From: Acanthochromis polyacanthus
Taxonomy: Eukaryota; Chordata; Actinopteri; Pomacentridae
Direction: 5' to 3'
DNA: 64,000 nt
Assembly (NCBI RefSeq): GCF_021347895.1
Contig: NC_067123.1
Coordinates: 6,205,828-6,269,827 of the forward strand
Shown here piece after piece: positions 48,000 through 61,302 of the stretch. Within the stretch, counting starts at the first letter, position 1; each line of letters starts with the position of its first letter. The notes under the pieces are model-generated. The model did not search any database. It saw only the letters and a program-made list of their open reading frames with translations, and had not been told where the DNA came from. Made by a program: the position numbers and the translations under genes.

Positions 48000-49400
48000 A
48001 CATGCGAGCCGTTGGACTGTTTTCCCTCCTCTTTGAAATTCTGCATTTTGTGGAACTGAACTTTCAGCTCATGTTGTTCATTTTAAATCTGTCTGCGGAG
48101 GACAGTTTTTTATTTTTGGTGTTGTTGTTGCTTTGAGACAGATTGTGTGAACAGTTGCTGTGTCATATTTCTTTTTAATTGCTTGTAGTTTTGTAGATTT
48201 GAGTCAAATCCTGTTTTTAAAAGCAGAATGGTGTGAAATGAAGCTGGTCACCCACACTTACTGTTTGACTAGAAATCATCTGGAATTGAACAAAACTCTG
48301 TTAAAATCTGTAAGAAATGTTAAAAATGACAGTTAAAATATAGTTTACCCTGATTAAATCCTTGTTATAGATCATTTGTCTTTCAAATAATGACTAATAA
48401 CAGACTAATAACATTTTAGCTGATTTAAATGCAGTAAAACTGTAATTTTACATTCATACATTGTAAAAGAAATGTTAGGAAAATGGAGGTTTTATTTACT
48501 TATTTAGCCTATTGTTTATTAATTTATTTTTTCAATGTATATTCATTTTTTTTCCACGTGATTTTACAAGATAATATCGGACATTAAACAAAAATCTGTT
48601 AAATTCTGTAAGAAATCTGTAAAATAACAGTTAAAAATAATTCACATTTATTAAATCTTTAATATACTTAACTTTTCTTTCAAATATTGATGCATGTCTG
48701 TAAAAAAAATGAAATTTTAGCTGATTTAAAGGTAGTATAACTGTGTAATTGTACGGTAAATAAACATACGAGTCATTGGACACTTTTCCCTCCTCTTTGA
48801 AATTCTGCATTTAATCCGTATATTATCTGTAGGTGAACAAAACTCTGTTAAAATCAGTAGAAAAATCTTTAAAATAACAGTTAATATACATGATTTTTCT
48901 TTCAAATAATGACACAAAACATTTTAGCTCATTTAAATAGCTGTAATTATACGGTCATGTTTGGTGAAAAAATTGTGAGGAAAGATGGAGATTTTTGACG
49001 TGGACATTATTTACAGATCTGGCCTGTTGTGTTTTTATTTATTTTATTTATTACATGCATATTCATGTTTATTGGACACTTTTGCCTCCTCTTTGAAATT
49101 CTGCATTTTTAATGTATATTATCCATAAGTGAACAAAATCTTTAAAATAACAGTTAAAAAGAATCTATCCTCATTAAATCCTTAATATACATCTGTTACT
49201 TTCAAATAATGGCACAAAATAACAGCATTTTAGCTGATTTAAATGCATTTTAACTGTAATTATACAGTCATTTATTGTAACAGAAGTGTTAGGAAAAATG
49301 GAGATCTTTGATGTGGGCATTATTTTTATTTACAATGTGTTTTTTTTATTTTAATTAGTAATGAATTAATTCTTCATATGTGTTTCTGTGATTTTATTGG
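48000..49400. repeat. AT-rich degenerate tandem repeat, ~4 copies
   Basis: The words CCTCCTCTTTGAAATTCTGCATTT (about 48027, 48789, 49086), TTAAAATCTGTAAGAAAT, AAATAACAGTTAAAA, CTTTCAAATAATG and TTTTAGCTGATTTAAATGCA recur in the same order. Spacing varies (about 300-760 bp) because units are deleted or partial. Confidence 0.7.
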
Positions 49401-51300
49401 ATGATATCTGTAATCAGCTTTACTCTGACAGTCTGACCCAGTTTTCCGTCGTCAGAGTAAACAAACGTCCCAAATGTGCCGCTTTTTGCGTTCGGCTGTT
49501 TTCCTCCGTCTCAGTGGATTTAAAGATCCTCAGGGAAACAGATTTTAGCTGATTAGTTGCAGACATATTTTCATGGACCGCTTGACCGTTTGGGCAGAAA
49601 AGCTGGACAACAATCAGATTCTATAAAGGAGAAAAACACTCATTGGTGCAAAAAAAAAAAACCTTTCGCCATCAGGAGCTCTAAATGCAGACACATTCTA
49701 ACAGTGGTGCAGCATTTTCTTCAAAACATTGGTTTAACACGGTAAGATCTGAGCAAAACATAATAATGATCATCAATAGCTGGTAGTTAGAGGCTGCTGT
49801 GTTCAAAGTTTTAACTGTCATTTACAGATGAATATTATTTATTGATTCACTGCAGCTGGGAATGAATTAAAATCACATAAAAATGTGTTTCATTTTATGG
49901 TAACTGCAGTAAAAAATGCAAATACTATCCACATCAAAAATCTGTAATTTTATAAACGGTAATTTATTCTTTTAACACTGAAATCAAACTGTTTTGCAGA
50001 TATTTGACATTATTTGAAAGAATTTTTCAAAAAATCTTGTTAAATTCCAGGTAATATTTAGTAAAATCTAAGAAACAAATATGAACTGAAATAAAACGTC
50101 TGAGCACACGTTTGTTTGTTTGTTTGTTTGTTTGTTTTACAAATAATTATTTATTTACATTGTATGACAATGAAATGACTATTTTTGCGGCATTAAAATC
50201 AGCTAAAAAAGCATTTTTAAACAGATGCTTTACATTATTTACAGTTTTTAAACATTACAGTATCGCACCATTTGTCGTGTATTTTTCATGTTTTTTTCCT
50301 TTTAAAGTGTCCAGTTGATGCTCATTCCTGCCAACACCATATAAATACAGCCTGTTACTGAAAGGTCTGATTACTTCTGGAAACTTTTGCTGTCATAAAT
50401 CAAAGAGTAATTAACTGAAGTCCAACTGTTACATGGTGAAATGTTAAAATACTACAGTAAACGCTTGACTTTACTACATTTTACTGCATTTTACCACAGT
50501 GAAGAGCTTCAGCGTCATCTTAACTCATAGTTTTAAATGAACAACCGGTACGTTCATATTTCTAATATTTTAGTGTAAATGAAGTCATGACAGAATACCA
50601 ATATGCAACAAGTCAAAGCATCCAGTTTCTACATGATGAAGTCAGTTTTCTTTCCTTCGTTTCTAATTCCCAGTTAAAGATCTTTACATCGACCTCCTCT
50701 CAGCTGCTTCCTTCTTCTGTTTCTATTTCTAATCTTATTCCGACACAAAAACAGTGTTCATGTTCTCCCTGAGCATCGCCCTCATCATTATATTCTGCTT
50801 TTGTTTATTGTTATTTATAGCTGATAGAAATGTTTAATCTTCCTGAAAGGAATCTGTGTGGGACATGTTGGTGAACTTGTTGTTACGTAACTCTGCAGTC
50901 TTTGTTTTTAATTCCCTCCTTGGAGACCCTTCATTCCAGCAGCTCCTTCCACCTGTGAAATCTCAGCTGTGACGGAGAAGAATGTGATTTGTGTTTTTTT
51001 TTTTTTTTTCTGCTGTCACACCTGAACGCTGCCCAGAAATATGCTGGCTGCTCGGATCCAGACGTGGAGCTCCATGATGCTTCCTGTCATCCAGGTAATA
51101 GACGGCCCCCGGCCCGGTGTACGTCCAGCAGCGTCAGGACTGCAGCAGCTGCTTTATGAGCGCTCCTGATTCACGGCTCTGACAGCTCAACGGTCCCGGT
51201 CGACTCAGACCGACTTCCTGTAAAATCAGCTGCCAGTAAATCAGTAAATCAGCTGAGAGCGCTGAGTTTATGATGAGAGAAGCTTTTACTCTGACAAACA
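49401..51300. other. intergenic, with (GTTT)n at 50110-50137
   Basis: No recognised gene. A T-run lies at 50995-51010. The stretch 50930-51240 is GC-richer and non-repetitive, without a coding frame. Confidence 0.5.
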
Positions 51301-52560
51301 TGCAGATATTCTTTCATTTACACTGTAAAAAAAATTCTGGTAGAACAGGTGCCAAAAAAAAGTTTTTAAAAAAAGTTTAACAAAGAGTGGAATACAGCAA
51401 CATTTATTTGATTATTTATTTATTTATCTGTTATTGATTTTACTATATATCTGTAATTTAGCAAAACTCTGTAAAATCTGTTAAAGAACAGCTTAAAAAT
51501 CCTTCATCTGCATATTTTTCTTTCAGATGACTGCAAATACTTTTTATTGACTTAAATACAGTAAAGCTGTCATTTTACAGCCACACATTACAAAAGACCA
51601 TTTTATCATCACATTTTTTTAACCGTTTTAACAATCTGAAATAAAATATTAAATAATTTACTATTTTGATCAGTTTTATAGATTTGTGTGTATTTAATCT
51701 ATGCTTCAATAATATTACTAGATTTTATCTGTAATTTCATTGCAATATAAAAATTCTTAACCATTTTTAATCCTTGACATACATATGATTAACAATTTAA
51801 AGCTTCATTAAATACTTTGATTAAATATGGCTAAATGTGTCATTTCATGGTCTAACGTTATATAAAAACAAATAATGGCATTTTTTAGCTAAATTTTTCT
51901 AGTCAAATATTATAAAAGAGCAAATTAACATTTGTTAAAAAATACTGATTTTTTTTATTTTTGTCAACATTTTTTATTGTTTTGATTTGTTTTGTTTTTA
52001 CAGTTAATTACTAATAAAATCCAAACACATTTTTGATTATTACCATTTGTAGTCCTTATTATGCTTTTTTTCAAGTGGCATCAAATATGTGCAAACATTT
52101 TTCTTTTTTGGATGATTTAAATACAGTTAAACTGCATCATATTAATAAAACTGTTGTTGACAAAACAGGGAAGCTTTATATATATGTGTGTATAAAATAT
52201 AATATAAAATTCTGTAAAGTAAATAGATTTTGTTTTTCAAAACAATATACAATATAAAAATAATTTACCATTTTTATTCCTTCGCATACAAACATTTTTA
52301 TTTTTTTCTTATTTTAAAAGATCATTTTACAGTCAAATGTTGCCGTTTGTAAAAGGACAGGCTTTTGATGTGCACATTCTTTAATAATTTTTTTACAATC
52401 ATCTAAATTGTTCCACTTTGCTAGGATTTTATTAGTTTTTAGCTTTAATTTACCAAAACAGATGAAAATCTGTATTTTCAAATGAAAACAACAACAACAG
52501 TGAATTGTATGCAATAAAAGTCACAGTTTAAACCTGTTAGAAGCTGTTCATTTCTTACAG
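51301..52560. repeat. dispersed AT-rich repeat family, partial copies
   Basis: It contains the same ordered words as 48.0-49.4 kb: CTGTAAAATCTGTTAAAG, TTTTCTTTCAGATGACTGCA, TTAAATACAGTAAAGCTGTC and ATTTTACAG. Order is retained but divergence is high. Confidence 0.5.
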
Positions 52561-54130
52561 TGTACTGTTTACCGCTGTAACTGGATGCTGTAGACGTTGT
52601 GTATCTGCAGAATAACTCACTCTGAGCTGCCACATTTTATGGCTTACAGCTCACTGGGAGCAGAAACACTCAGGCTGATATATACGTTACCGGCTACAAA
52701 ACATGCAGCAGAATGTCAGCGGCCTCCTTCCTCCATATTCATGAGCCTCCCGCCTGCAGACGGGATCAGAATCCATCTTTACGGGGGTTTTGTCAGGCCT
52801 AAGTGTTGACTGTTGCTGCAGCGAACAGGTAGCTGATGGCTTGTGGCTCCGGCTCGGATTAATCTGTTGCATTTCTGCAGATTTGTCGTCTTTGCTTTTG
52901 CTCTTTCTAAATATAAACCTGACAGGAACTAAATTATACACCTGCGATTCCCCTCCTGTTCTCTCTTGCAGCAGTTTAAATATTATTGCTCTGAGCTTCA
53001 GATCTTCCAGGAGACACTCTGTTGGTTTTACGCTTTTCTCGTCTTTGCAGGTTTTAATCGGCCGGTTTGTCTTCTCAGGTTAAAGGAGCTTCGTCAGTGT
53101 GATAAACTAACTCTGATTTCTGGGCTCAAATCCTTTACAGCAAACCTGTGATTCAGTTACACATTAAGCTACGGAGTGGAGTTTAAAAGACTAAGTATTT
53201 GCACTCTAACCTGATGTCATTGTGTATGAATTGGATGCCACTTCAGGCACGTTTCACACATCATGTCTCAGCGTTTTAAACTTTTTACAGTGTTAAAATT
53301 GCAGGCAAACTGGTTTAGGTTAGCTTTACGGTGAAAATGTGGGGCTCATTTGTCACTAAATTGCATGGCATCCATAGAAACACAAAAAAATACATTGTGA
53401 TAACACGTGAAGTAAATTGTTCTTGGCTTTTATGCATCTTTTCATGATATCAGGCAGCTCAGCCTCACTCAAACTTTCATCATTTATTGCTTTTTTGCCA
53501 CTGGTGTGACATTTTAACATATTGTGTGACCCTTGGGATAATTTTCAACATGTAGGGAAGTTTGACAGACCTTTAAATATCTGTAAATACCAGACACAGA
53601 TGCTGTACGTCTGCAGTTGGAAGATCTCAGCTTTTGTTGTCACCGTCACTCATTTTTAGGCAACAAGCAGTTTGTCCTGGAACACGTGATTCATTTTTGG
53701 AAAGTGCATATTCCAACCTGAAACACCATTTCTTCTTCATTTGTCAGGTTTTTGCATTGTAAAACAATCGGGTGTCGCCAGAGCTCCAGCATCTCAGACC
53801 AAAGCAAACAGGCATGTCGCCTACAGTTCCTCTACCACTTCAATTGAAATGCTGAAAGGTTGCATGCATAAGTCCCAACAAAAAATAATCCTGCCTCTAC
53901 CATTAGCCCGTGCTAGCTTCGCAAAATTCGTTGAATGGCTGTAATTAGCTCTCGTCAACTCCAGTAGAATTATCTCTACTTTACCTGTCTCTCCTCTTGC
54001 TTTGTACACGTTCCACTCAGTAAATGTCAGTTTCCATGGTTTGCCAGACCGGAGCAGATCTGTCGACGTGCAAGACATGAAGCGGATCAAATCCTTGTAC
54101 ACACTGAAAAGAAGTAGTGAAACTGCTTTC
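52561..54130. other. intergenic, no gene recognised
   Basis: A 109-codon minus frame at 53821-54150 (with VYKDLIRFMSCTSTDLLR and TFTEWNVYKARGETGKVE) looks less random than most but matches no family I know. It is recorded as unassigned. Confidence 0.4.
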
Positions 54131-54555
54131 TTTGAGGTAAAGAACACCAATTATATATCTTGCTTTTAAATTCAGAAGCACAGGGAGGGCCAGCAGTTTC
54201 AATATGAGGGACTCACATGCACGCAAACTCAGTCTTTGTGGTGAGAATCATGAACACAACTCCAGCCTTCCTATGGGGCTGTTTAAAACTGGAAAAATCC
54301 CTATGCGTTGATCAGTTTACTGATATCTATAGTGAATTAGTGATTCTGAATACTGATCCAAGTGGTGCCAACACCAAAAGACTTGTGCATCAAAGGGAGG
54401 TAGTCCTTTTACATATTAAAAAGAAAAACCTGAACTGTTTAAAATGAGGTAAAGAACATAAAATAAAGGCTTTGTTTTTAAATTCTTTGACTTGTACTCA
54501 ATCTCGGCTTGTTTAGAAGAACAAGGAGGACCAACAGTTTCAATGGGAGGGACCT
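54131..54555. repeat. old tandem repeat flanking Tc1 copy 2
   Basis: GAGGTAAAGAACA starts at 54134 and again at 54446. In both copies TTTTAAATTC, a GG(A/G)GG(A/G)CCA-CAGTTTCAAT block and GAGGGAC follow, so a ~310-bp unit is present about 1.5 times. A further diverged copy of 54215-54400 lies at 56715-56890 (CTCAGTCTTT, GAGAATCATG, AATGGTGTCAGCACCA). Confidence 0.65.
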
Positions 54556-54556
54556 A

Positions 54557-56189
<1,633 letters not shown>

Positions 56190-56203
56190 TACATGTACAA
56201 ATA

Positions 56204-56224
56204 CACACGTGGACAAAATTGTTG
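56204..56224. repeat. orphan Tc1 terminal-repeat fragment
   Basis: The first 21 bp of the Tc1 arm (CACACGTGGACAAAATTGTT and one more G), preceded by TA, sit 14 bp past the end of copy 2 in direct orientation with its left arm. Similarity ends abruptly after 21 bp. Confidence 0.95.
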
Positions 56225-56232
56225 TCCAAAAT

Positions 56233-56406
56233 CTTGTGCATCAAAGGGAGGTAGTCCTTTTACATATTAAAAAGAAAAACCTGAACAGTTTAAAATGAGG
56301 TAAAGAACATAAAATAAAGGCTTTGTTTTTAAATTCTTTGACTTGTACTCAATATCGGCTTGTTTAGAAGAACAAGGAGGACCAACAGTTTCAATGGGAG
56401 GGACCT
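56233..56406. repeat. 174-bp duplication of the Tc1 copy 2 left flank
   Basis: Direct copy of 54382-54555, same length, with two visible substitutions (CTG/CAG in GAAC-GTTTAAAATG, and CTC/ATC in CAA-GGCTT). It brackets the Tc1 copy. Confidence 0.95.
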
Positions 56407-56529
56407 GTATCACTCACATGGCTGGATTGGCTGCCAAAACAGAGAAAAGAGAGGTTTGGTTTACAAAACATGCATGTGATTTCAGCCTCTGTTACTCCAC
56501 TACAGCAGATAATCGTATGGTGCTATATA

Positions 56530-56607
56530 CACCTCCTGTCAAAAGTTTTAGGACAGATTCTAATTTATTTGAATGAGAAAGTGTCCTACAACTTTTGACA
56601 GAGGGTG
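56530..56607. mobile_element. 78-bp fold-back mini-element of a Tc1/mariner type
   Basis: CACCTCCTGTCAAAAGTTTT-AGGACA is followed after about 25 bp by the inverted partner TGTCCTACAACTTTTGACAG-AGGGTG. TA flanks both ends (56528-56529, 56608-56609). Arms of about 26 bp differ at three or four sites. The wording TGTCAAAAGTTTTAG is typical of fish Tc1/mariner arms. Almost the whole interior is deleted. Confidence 0.85.
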
Positions 56608-56890
56608 TAAATGCTATATTTCTGCTCAGAATGTAGCATTTGGGTCCTTAAACTTAATCAAACAGCTGGTGAAAGCCACAAAACAGACCAAAACTTACAA
56701 ATTATGTTCCAACACAACACACAAACCTCAGTCTTTATGTTGAGAATCATGTCGACTTCTCTATGAGGCTGGTAAAAACTAGAAACATCCATGTGTGTCT
56801 GTGACTTCACTAATATCTACTAGCGACTTAATGATAGAAAATACAGATGCAAATGGTGTCAGCACCATAAGACACCGTGTATGTATTTCT

Positions 56891-57836
56891 GAGACCTCAA
56901 CGGCTTTAAAAAGACAAGAGTAGATTGGGAAAAAACATGGCATCTTGACCTCCGTTTTTCGTAATCTTTTTGAGCGCCTCTTTAAAATAATCGATCGACA
57001 GTTTGACCGGACAGCTACAGGTCAGAAACGTTCAATGAAGTGAAGCCTGTTTATCTGCAGAGCTCATTTAGGGACAATAAATGCTGACAGGAGTGCATAA
57101 AAACACATGAATTTATCAGAAGATCTGCATAAAATCTAATCTAATCATGAGTGGAAAGCTATCAAACAGCTCATGGCTATAGAGGATGTTAGGGGATGAC
57201 GTCAACAAGGCTTCTCCCCTCATGAGCTGTTTCCATCCCGACTAAACAGCAGCAACACAAACAGTCCAGACTGACACCACAATCTGAGACATCTGCATGT
57301 TTTCCACCAACAAAAGGCTGTAAAATGATGGATTTTCAGCGCTGTTTTCAAGGCCAGCGGCTCCGTCTCACTAAAAAGCTTAGCATAAAGATTGTTTACG
57401 TGCAGAAAGCGTGTAGGTGTTGGTGTCAAAAGTTCATCTCCTCCGCTGGAAATTCAGCCGAAAAACAAATGACCACAAAATTCAATTGCAATTTTTCAAA
57501 TCACATCTAATATCAGTCATAGAATGAATGGAAGCAGTGACATCATTTATCAGTATTTATAAGAGCCTTTGTCCACTTTACTACCTGAAATGACTGAGCA
57601 GTGGAGTAGTTCTGTGTCCACCAGGACTCAAGGATTCTGTCTTTTTGCTGTGTTTTCATATTTTTATTAAACTCTATTTGCATCCATTGAACCTTTTCAT
57701 TTTCTAATTTCCCCAAGGAGATGAAAAATGCTTCTATCAGTCTCTAAAAACATGAAGAACTACTATTACGCTGACTCACAGACATTAAAATGCCTGGATG
57801 TGTGTAATATGTTCTGTATGTGCAGAAACAACAGAC
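56891..57836. other. intergenic, no gene recognised
   Basis: Short frames only, no repeat recognised. Confidence 0.5.
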
Positions 57837-58911
57837 CAGGGGTGTCCAACATGTGGGCTGCGGGCCAAACCCGGCCCTGCAGAGGCTAGAATCCGGCCTG
57901 ACTTGGAAAAATTACAAAAAAGAAGTTAACTGCAATTGTAAATTAGTAAAACTATAAATTTAAAACATTCAAAGACCATGACAAGTTGTTTGGATCATAA
58001 AGTAAAACACTAGATTAGTCATTGTTGTTTTGTCCTTTTGTGTCTAATATTTTATGTAATATTTTGTCTTGTTTTTGTTGTTTTTGTCTTTTTTCTGACT
58101 TTTATTGTTTGTCTCATGTTTTTGTTGTTTTGTTTCTCATTTTTGTTTAGTTTTTTTCATCGTTTGCCCATTTTTTGACGCTATGTAACTTTGTCTAATT
58201 TTTTGTCTCTTTTTTGTTTTGTTTCGTGTCGTTTGTCTTATTTTTTGTCATTTTGTTTCTCGCTTTTGTCGATTTGTGTCTCATTTTTGTAATATTTTGT
58301 CTAGTATAGTTTTTGGTCTTTTCTTGTCTCATTTTTGTCAGTTGTCTCAAGCTTTTATTTCTTTGTGTTTCCTTTTTGTTTCACTTGTGTTTCTTGTCTT
58401 ATTTTTGTCACTTGGTGATTTGCTGTATTTGTTGTTTTGTGTTTCCTTTTTGTCTCGCTTGTGGGTTTTTTTTGTCTTTTTTGTCATTTTTTGTCTCATT
58501 TATGTCCATTTTCTGTCACTTTGTAACTTTTTTGTTCAATTTTTTGTCTCTTTTTTTGTTTTGTGTCATTTGTCTTATTTTTTTTGTAATCTTTTGTCTT
58601 GTTTTGTTGTTTTTTTGTCTTTTTTGTTTGACTTTTGTTGTTTTGATCATAGAGTAAAACACTATATGATCAGTTCCAGACACCTGTGACACTCTGTGAT
58701 CTGTAGGTTGTAATGTATAAATTTGAGGTTGTTCATAATGTTTTGGAAAGAGATAATTCCTTAAATGTGAACATTTCTGCACTACAACAAAAGAAAAAAT
58801 TGGAGTTATGGTTATTAATAGCTTATTATGTTGTGATTTTACTGGTCCAGTCCACCTGCGATCAAACTGGGCTGAATATGGTGCTGAACTAAAATGGGTT
58901 AGACACCGCTG
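57837..58911. mobile_element. hAT-like non-autonomous element with T-rich minisatellite core
   Basis: The left end CAGGGGTGTCCAACATGTGG then GGGCCAAACCCGGCC is the familiar end of hAT/Charlie-like fish elements. The right end, complemented, reads CAGCGGTGTCTAACCCAT. No clean 8-bp target duplication was found (CAACAGAC versus CAATGAAG). The centre (58015-58640) is a degenerate TTTTTGTCTCATTTTTGTCA-type repeat of about 20-bp units. No transposase. Confidence 0.65.
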
Positions 58912-58930
58912 CAATGAAGGGAAAGCATAC

Positions 58931-58971
58931 GATTATATTATATTATATTATATTATATTATATTATATTAT
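58931..58971. repeat. (TATTA)n microsatellite
   Basis: About eight 5-bp units, uninterrupted, just outside the hAT-like element. Confidence 0.95.
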
Positions 58972-60323
58972 GCAAAAATGAAATTTACCCCCAATAAAGA
59001 CACAAAAATAAGTAAACCATGCCTGTTTGTGTTTGCTGAATCAACAGGAATCTAAATAAATGAGTAAATTTGATCAATAGGAGGATAAATATTTGAATAT
59101 TTGTGCGCTTGAGAGCTCAGTATTACATGTCATTATATTTTAAATCACCAACTGCTGCCTGAACATAATAATAAAGACATTTCCACCACAAATAGAAACA
59201 GAAATTGTACAAATTGGGGCATTAAAAACTCACCAGAATGCAGGAAAATAAAGTGACAGGTGCTCTAAATTTCCTCGAGGAGGATTTATCAACATTAAAA
59301 TGAAACTGAAGCCTGAAGAAATTATTAAACGGTAGTTAAACAGTCAATACAGCAACTTCAAATGCTAAAAATCTGTGACTAAATGCACGTTTTAGGTTTA
59401 CAAACGTACATTTATGATGCTCTTTCCTCTCTCCTCTCACATTTGGTACCGGTCAGATTTGTCCTTTAGGTGGCAGTAAAGCTCTTTCCCTTATTTCCTG
59501 CAAAATAAATCCAGTTTCTGCCATTTGCTGCTGGGATTTATGAATAATGCAATCAAGTCAAGGTGTTTACGGTAAATGGAAAACGATTACGTATCTGGGA
59601 TAATTAATACAGATTTATGTGAAAAGTGCGACTTATTTGCAGAAAAAAAGTGGTTGGAGTCTTATTTTGTATCATTTAACTGCATATAATTTAACACAGG
59701 GACTACTTTTAAGCACGTTTCCAAGCAGAATTTGCTTCCACTTTATTGGACCCCATTTATATTAACACCAAACTCATCAGAAAGCATCAGATCTTGTCAA
59801 AGTGACAAACCAACCTCCTAAACACAGCAGGTTCACATCTACTGGCTTCACCCGGAGCCAAGAAGCAGATATGGAAGCACTAAACTGAGCTCAAACCGCC
59901 TCTTTCTTCGTTGCTGCTGAGATGAAGGGAATCATGGGAGATGGAATGAAAAAGGGGGCGTCTTCGTTATGTAACGTTCCCCGTCGTCCCGGTCCACCTG
60001 TTGCTCGGATGGACGGCTGGCAGCTTCAGAGCTCCAAACAAAAGCGAGTGTTGGCGTGATCGTCGCCGTCCTCAGCTCGGCTCCTGGAGAATATGCACAG
60101 TTGGTGTGGAGGAGAGTTTCCACCTCCACAGTGTTGTGCAGGAAAAAAAAAAACAGGCAGCAGCACATTCTCGACTTGTTGGACAGCAAAACAGGTCACG
60201 GCAGATCTGTGGTTTTGTGCATTTCATGGTGGCTCTAGTCTGTTTTTTCCTGCATCTCATTCAGGGAAAAACAGCATGAAGTGAGTGAATAAATGGACAG
60301 TGTGGGCAAAGCAAACTCTAATT
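58972..60323. other. intergenic, no gene recognised
   Basis: The region 59900-60260 is GC-richer and has several overlapping 60-92-codon frames on both strands, none with a domain. Confidence 0.45.
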
Positions 60324-60965
60324 AGCGCTTTAATTGACCACTAATGTCACTATAGTGTCTTTAAACTCACATTTCAGCAGCAGTGTGTGAGCTGAACATG
60401 GCTGAGTTTTAATGAGCAGCAGCCCCAGCATGCATCTGACAGATAAAGTAGCACTTTCATGGAGTTATTTCATGAAATGTTGCTTAATCTGCAGGAAAAC
60501 ACTGCACCAGCCAGCCAGAATTTTGGCTTATCCACAGACATTCAAGAAACCATCTATAAATGCACTCATGCAGCCTCAAATCACCACATTTCCACCTCCG
60601 TTCTTCACTGTCAGGACTATGCATTCAACTGGAATTATCCTTAGCGCTTTAACTGACCACTAATGTCACTATAGTGTCTTTAAACTCACATTTCAGCAGC
60701 AGTGTGTGAGCTGAACATGCCTGAGTTTTGATGAGCAGCAGCCCCAGCATGCATGGAAGCAGTCAAATGATTAGTTTCATATATTTGTTTCACAAAATGT
60801 TACATAAAATGTTGTTTTACTTACAAAAGAACTGTACTTTTGATGGTTATCGTGCGGGAAAGGAGCCATTGTCCTGACCTAAACACCTTTTGCACTCATA
60901 CAGCCCCTGATCATCACATTTTCACCTCTGTTCTTCACTGTCAGGACCATGCATTGTTCTGACCT
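60324..60965. repeat. two tandem copies of a ~319-bp unit
   Basis: AGCGCTTTAA(T/C)TGACCACTAATG occurs at 60324 and 60643. The next ~110 bp (CACTATAGTGTCTTTAAACT, CAGCAGTGTGTGAGCTGAAC, GAGCAGCAGCCCCAGCATGC) are almost identical. Later parts are more diverged. Both units contain a Tc1 relic on the minus strand. Confidence 0.9.
60485..60640 (-). mobile_element. Tc1-type transposase relic within the duplicated unit
   Basis: Minus-strand reading gives TVKNGGGNVVI, a stop, GCMSA, then FIDGFLNVC and AKILAG. This parallels VKxGGGxVMxWGCMSA...FIDGxMN of Tc1 transposases. The second unit retains VLTVKNRGENVMIRGCMSA at about 60885-60960. Stops and deletions make it dead. Confidence 0.65.
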
Positions 60966-61302
60966 TTAAGGACCTCAAAAGAGCCCGACTAATTTATCTT
61001 CTGATCAAAGAATGTGCTCCTTTGCTTCTTTTAATGCTCTTTAGCTAACGTTAATCTCTTTTTGTCTTCTTTTGTTTGTTTTTCTGCAGCTAATTGATCT
61101 GTGATTTTACAACACAGTATCTGTAATTTAACAAAAATCTGTAAAACAACAGTTTAAAATGATTTGAAGAATCACTTTTGGATTGCCAACATACATTTTG
61201 TTATTCAAATAATGGTTAAAATCTGTAAAATAATGACGTTTTGCTGCTGGTTTAAATTCAGTGAATGCGATGATCACCTATGCTAAAGGAACAAATTACT
61301 AT
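60966..61302. other. intergenic, no gene recognised
   Basis: Words of the AT-rich dispersed repeat (GTAAAACAACAGTTTAAAAT, TATTCAAATAATGG) recur near 61100-61260. Confidence 0.5.

Noticed and set aside
53821..54150. 109-codon minus-strand frame as a gene or exon
   Set aside because: It looks less random than most, but there is no family match, no clear start, and its 5' end borders an old tandem repeat.
58219..58914. Frames of 114-156 codons at 58.2-58.9 kb
   Set aside because: Phe/Cys/Leu-rich or Lys/Gln-rich strings produced by TTTTTGTCT-type repeats. No domain.
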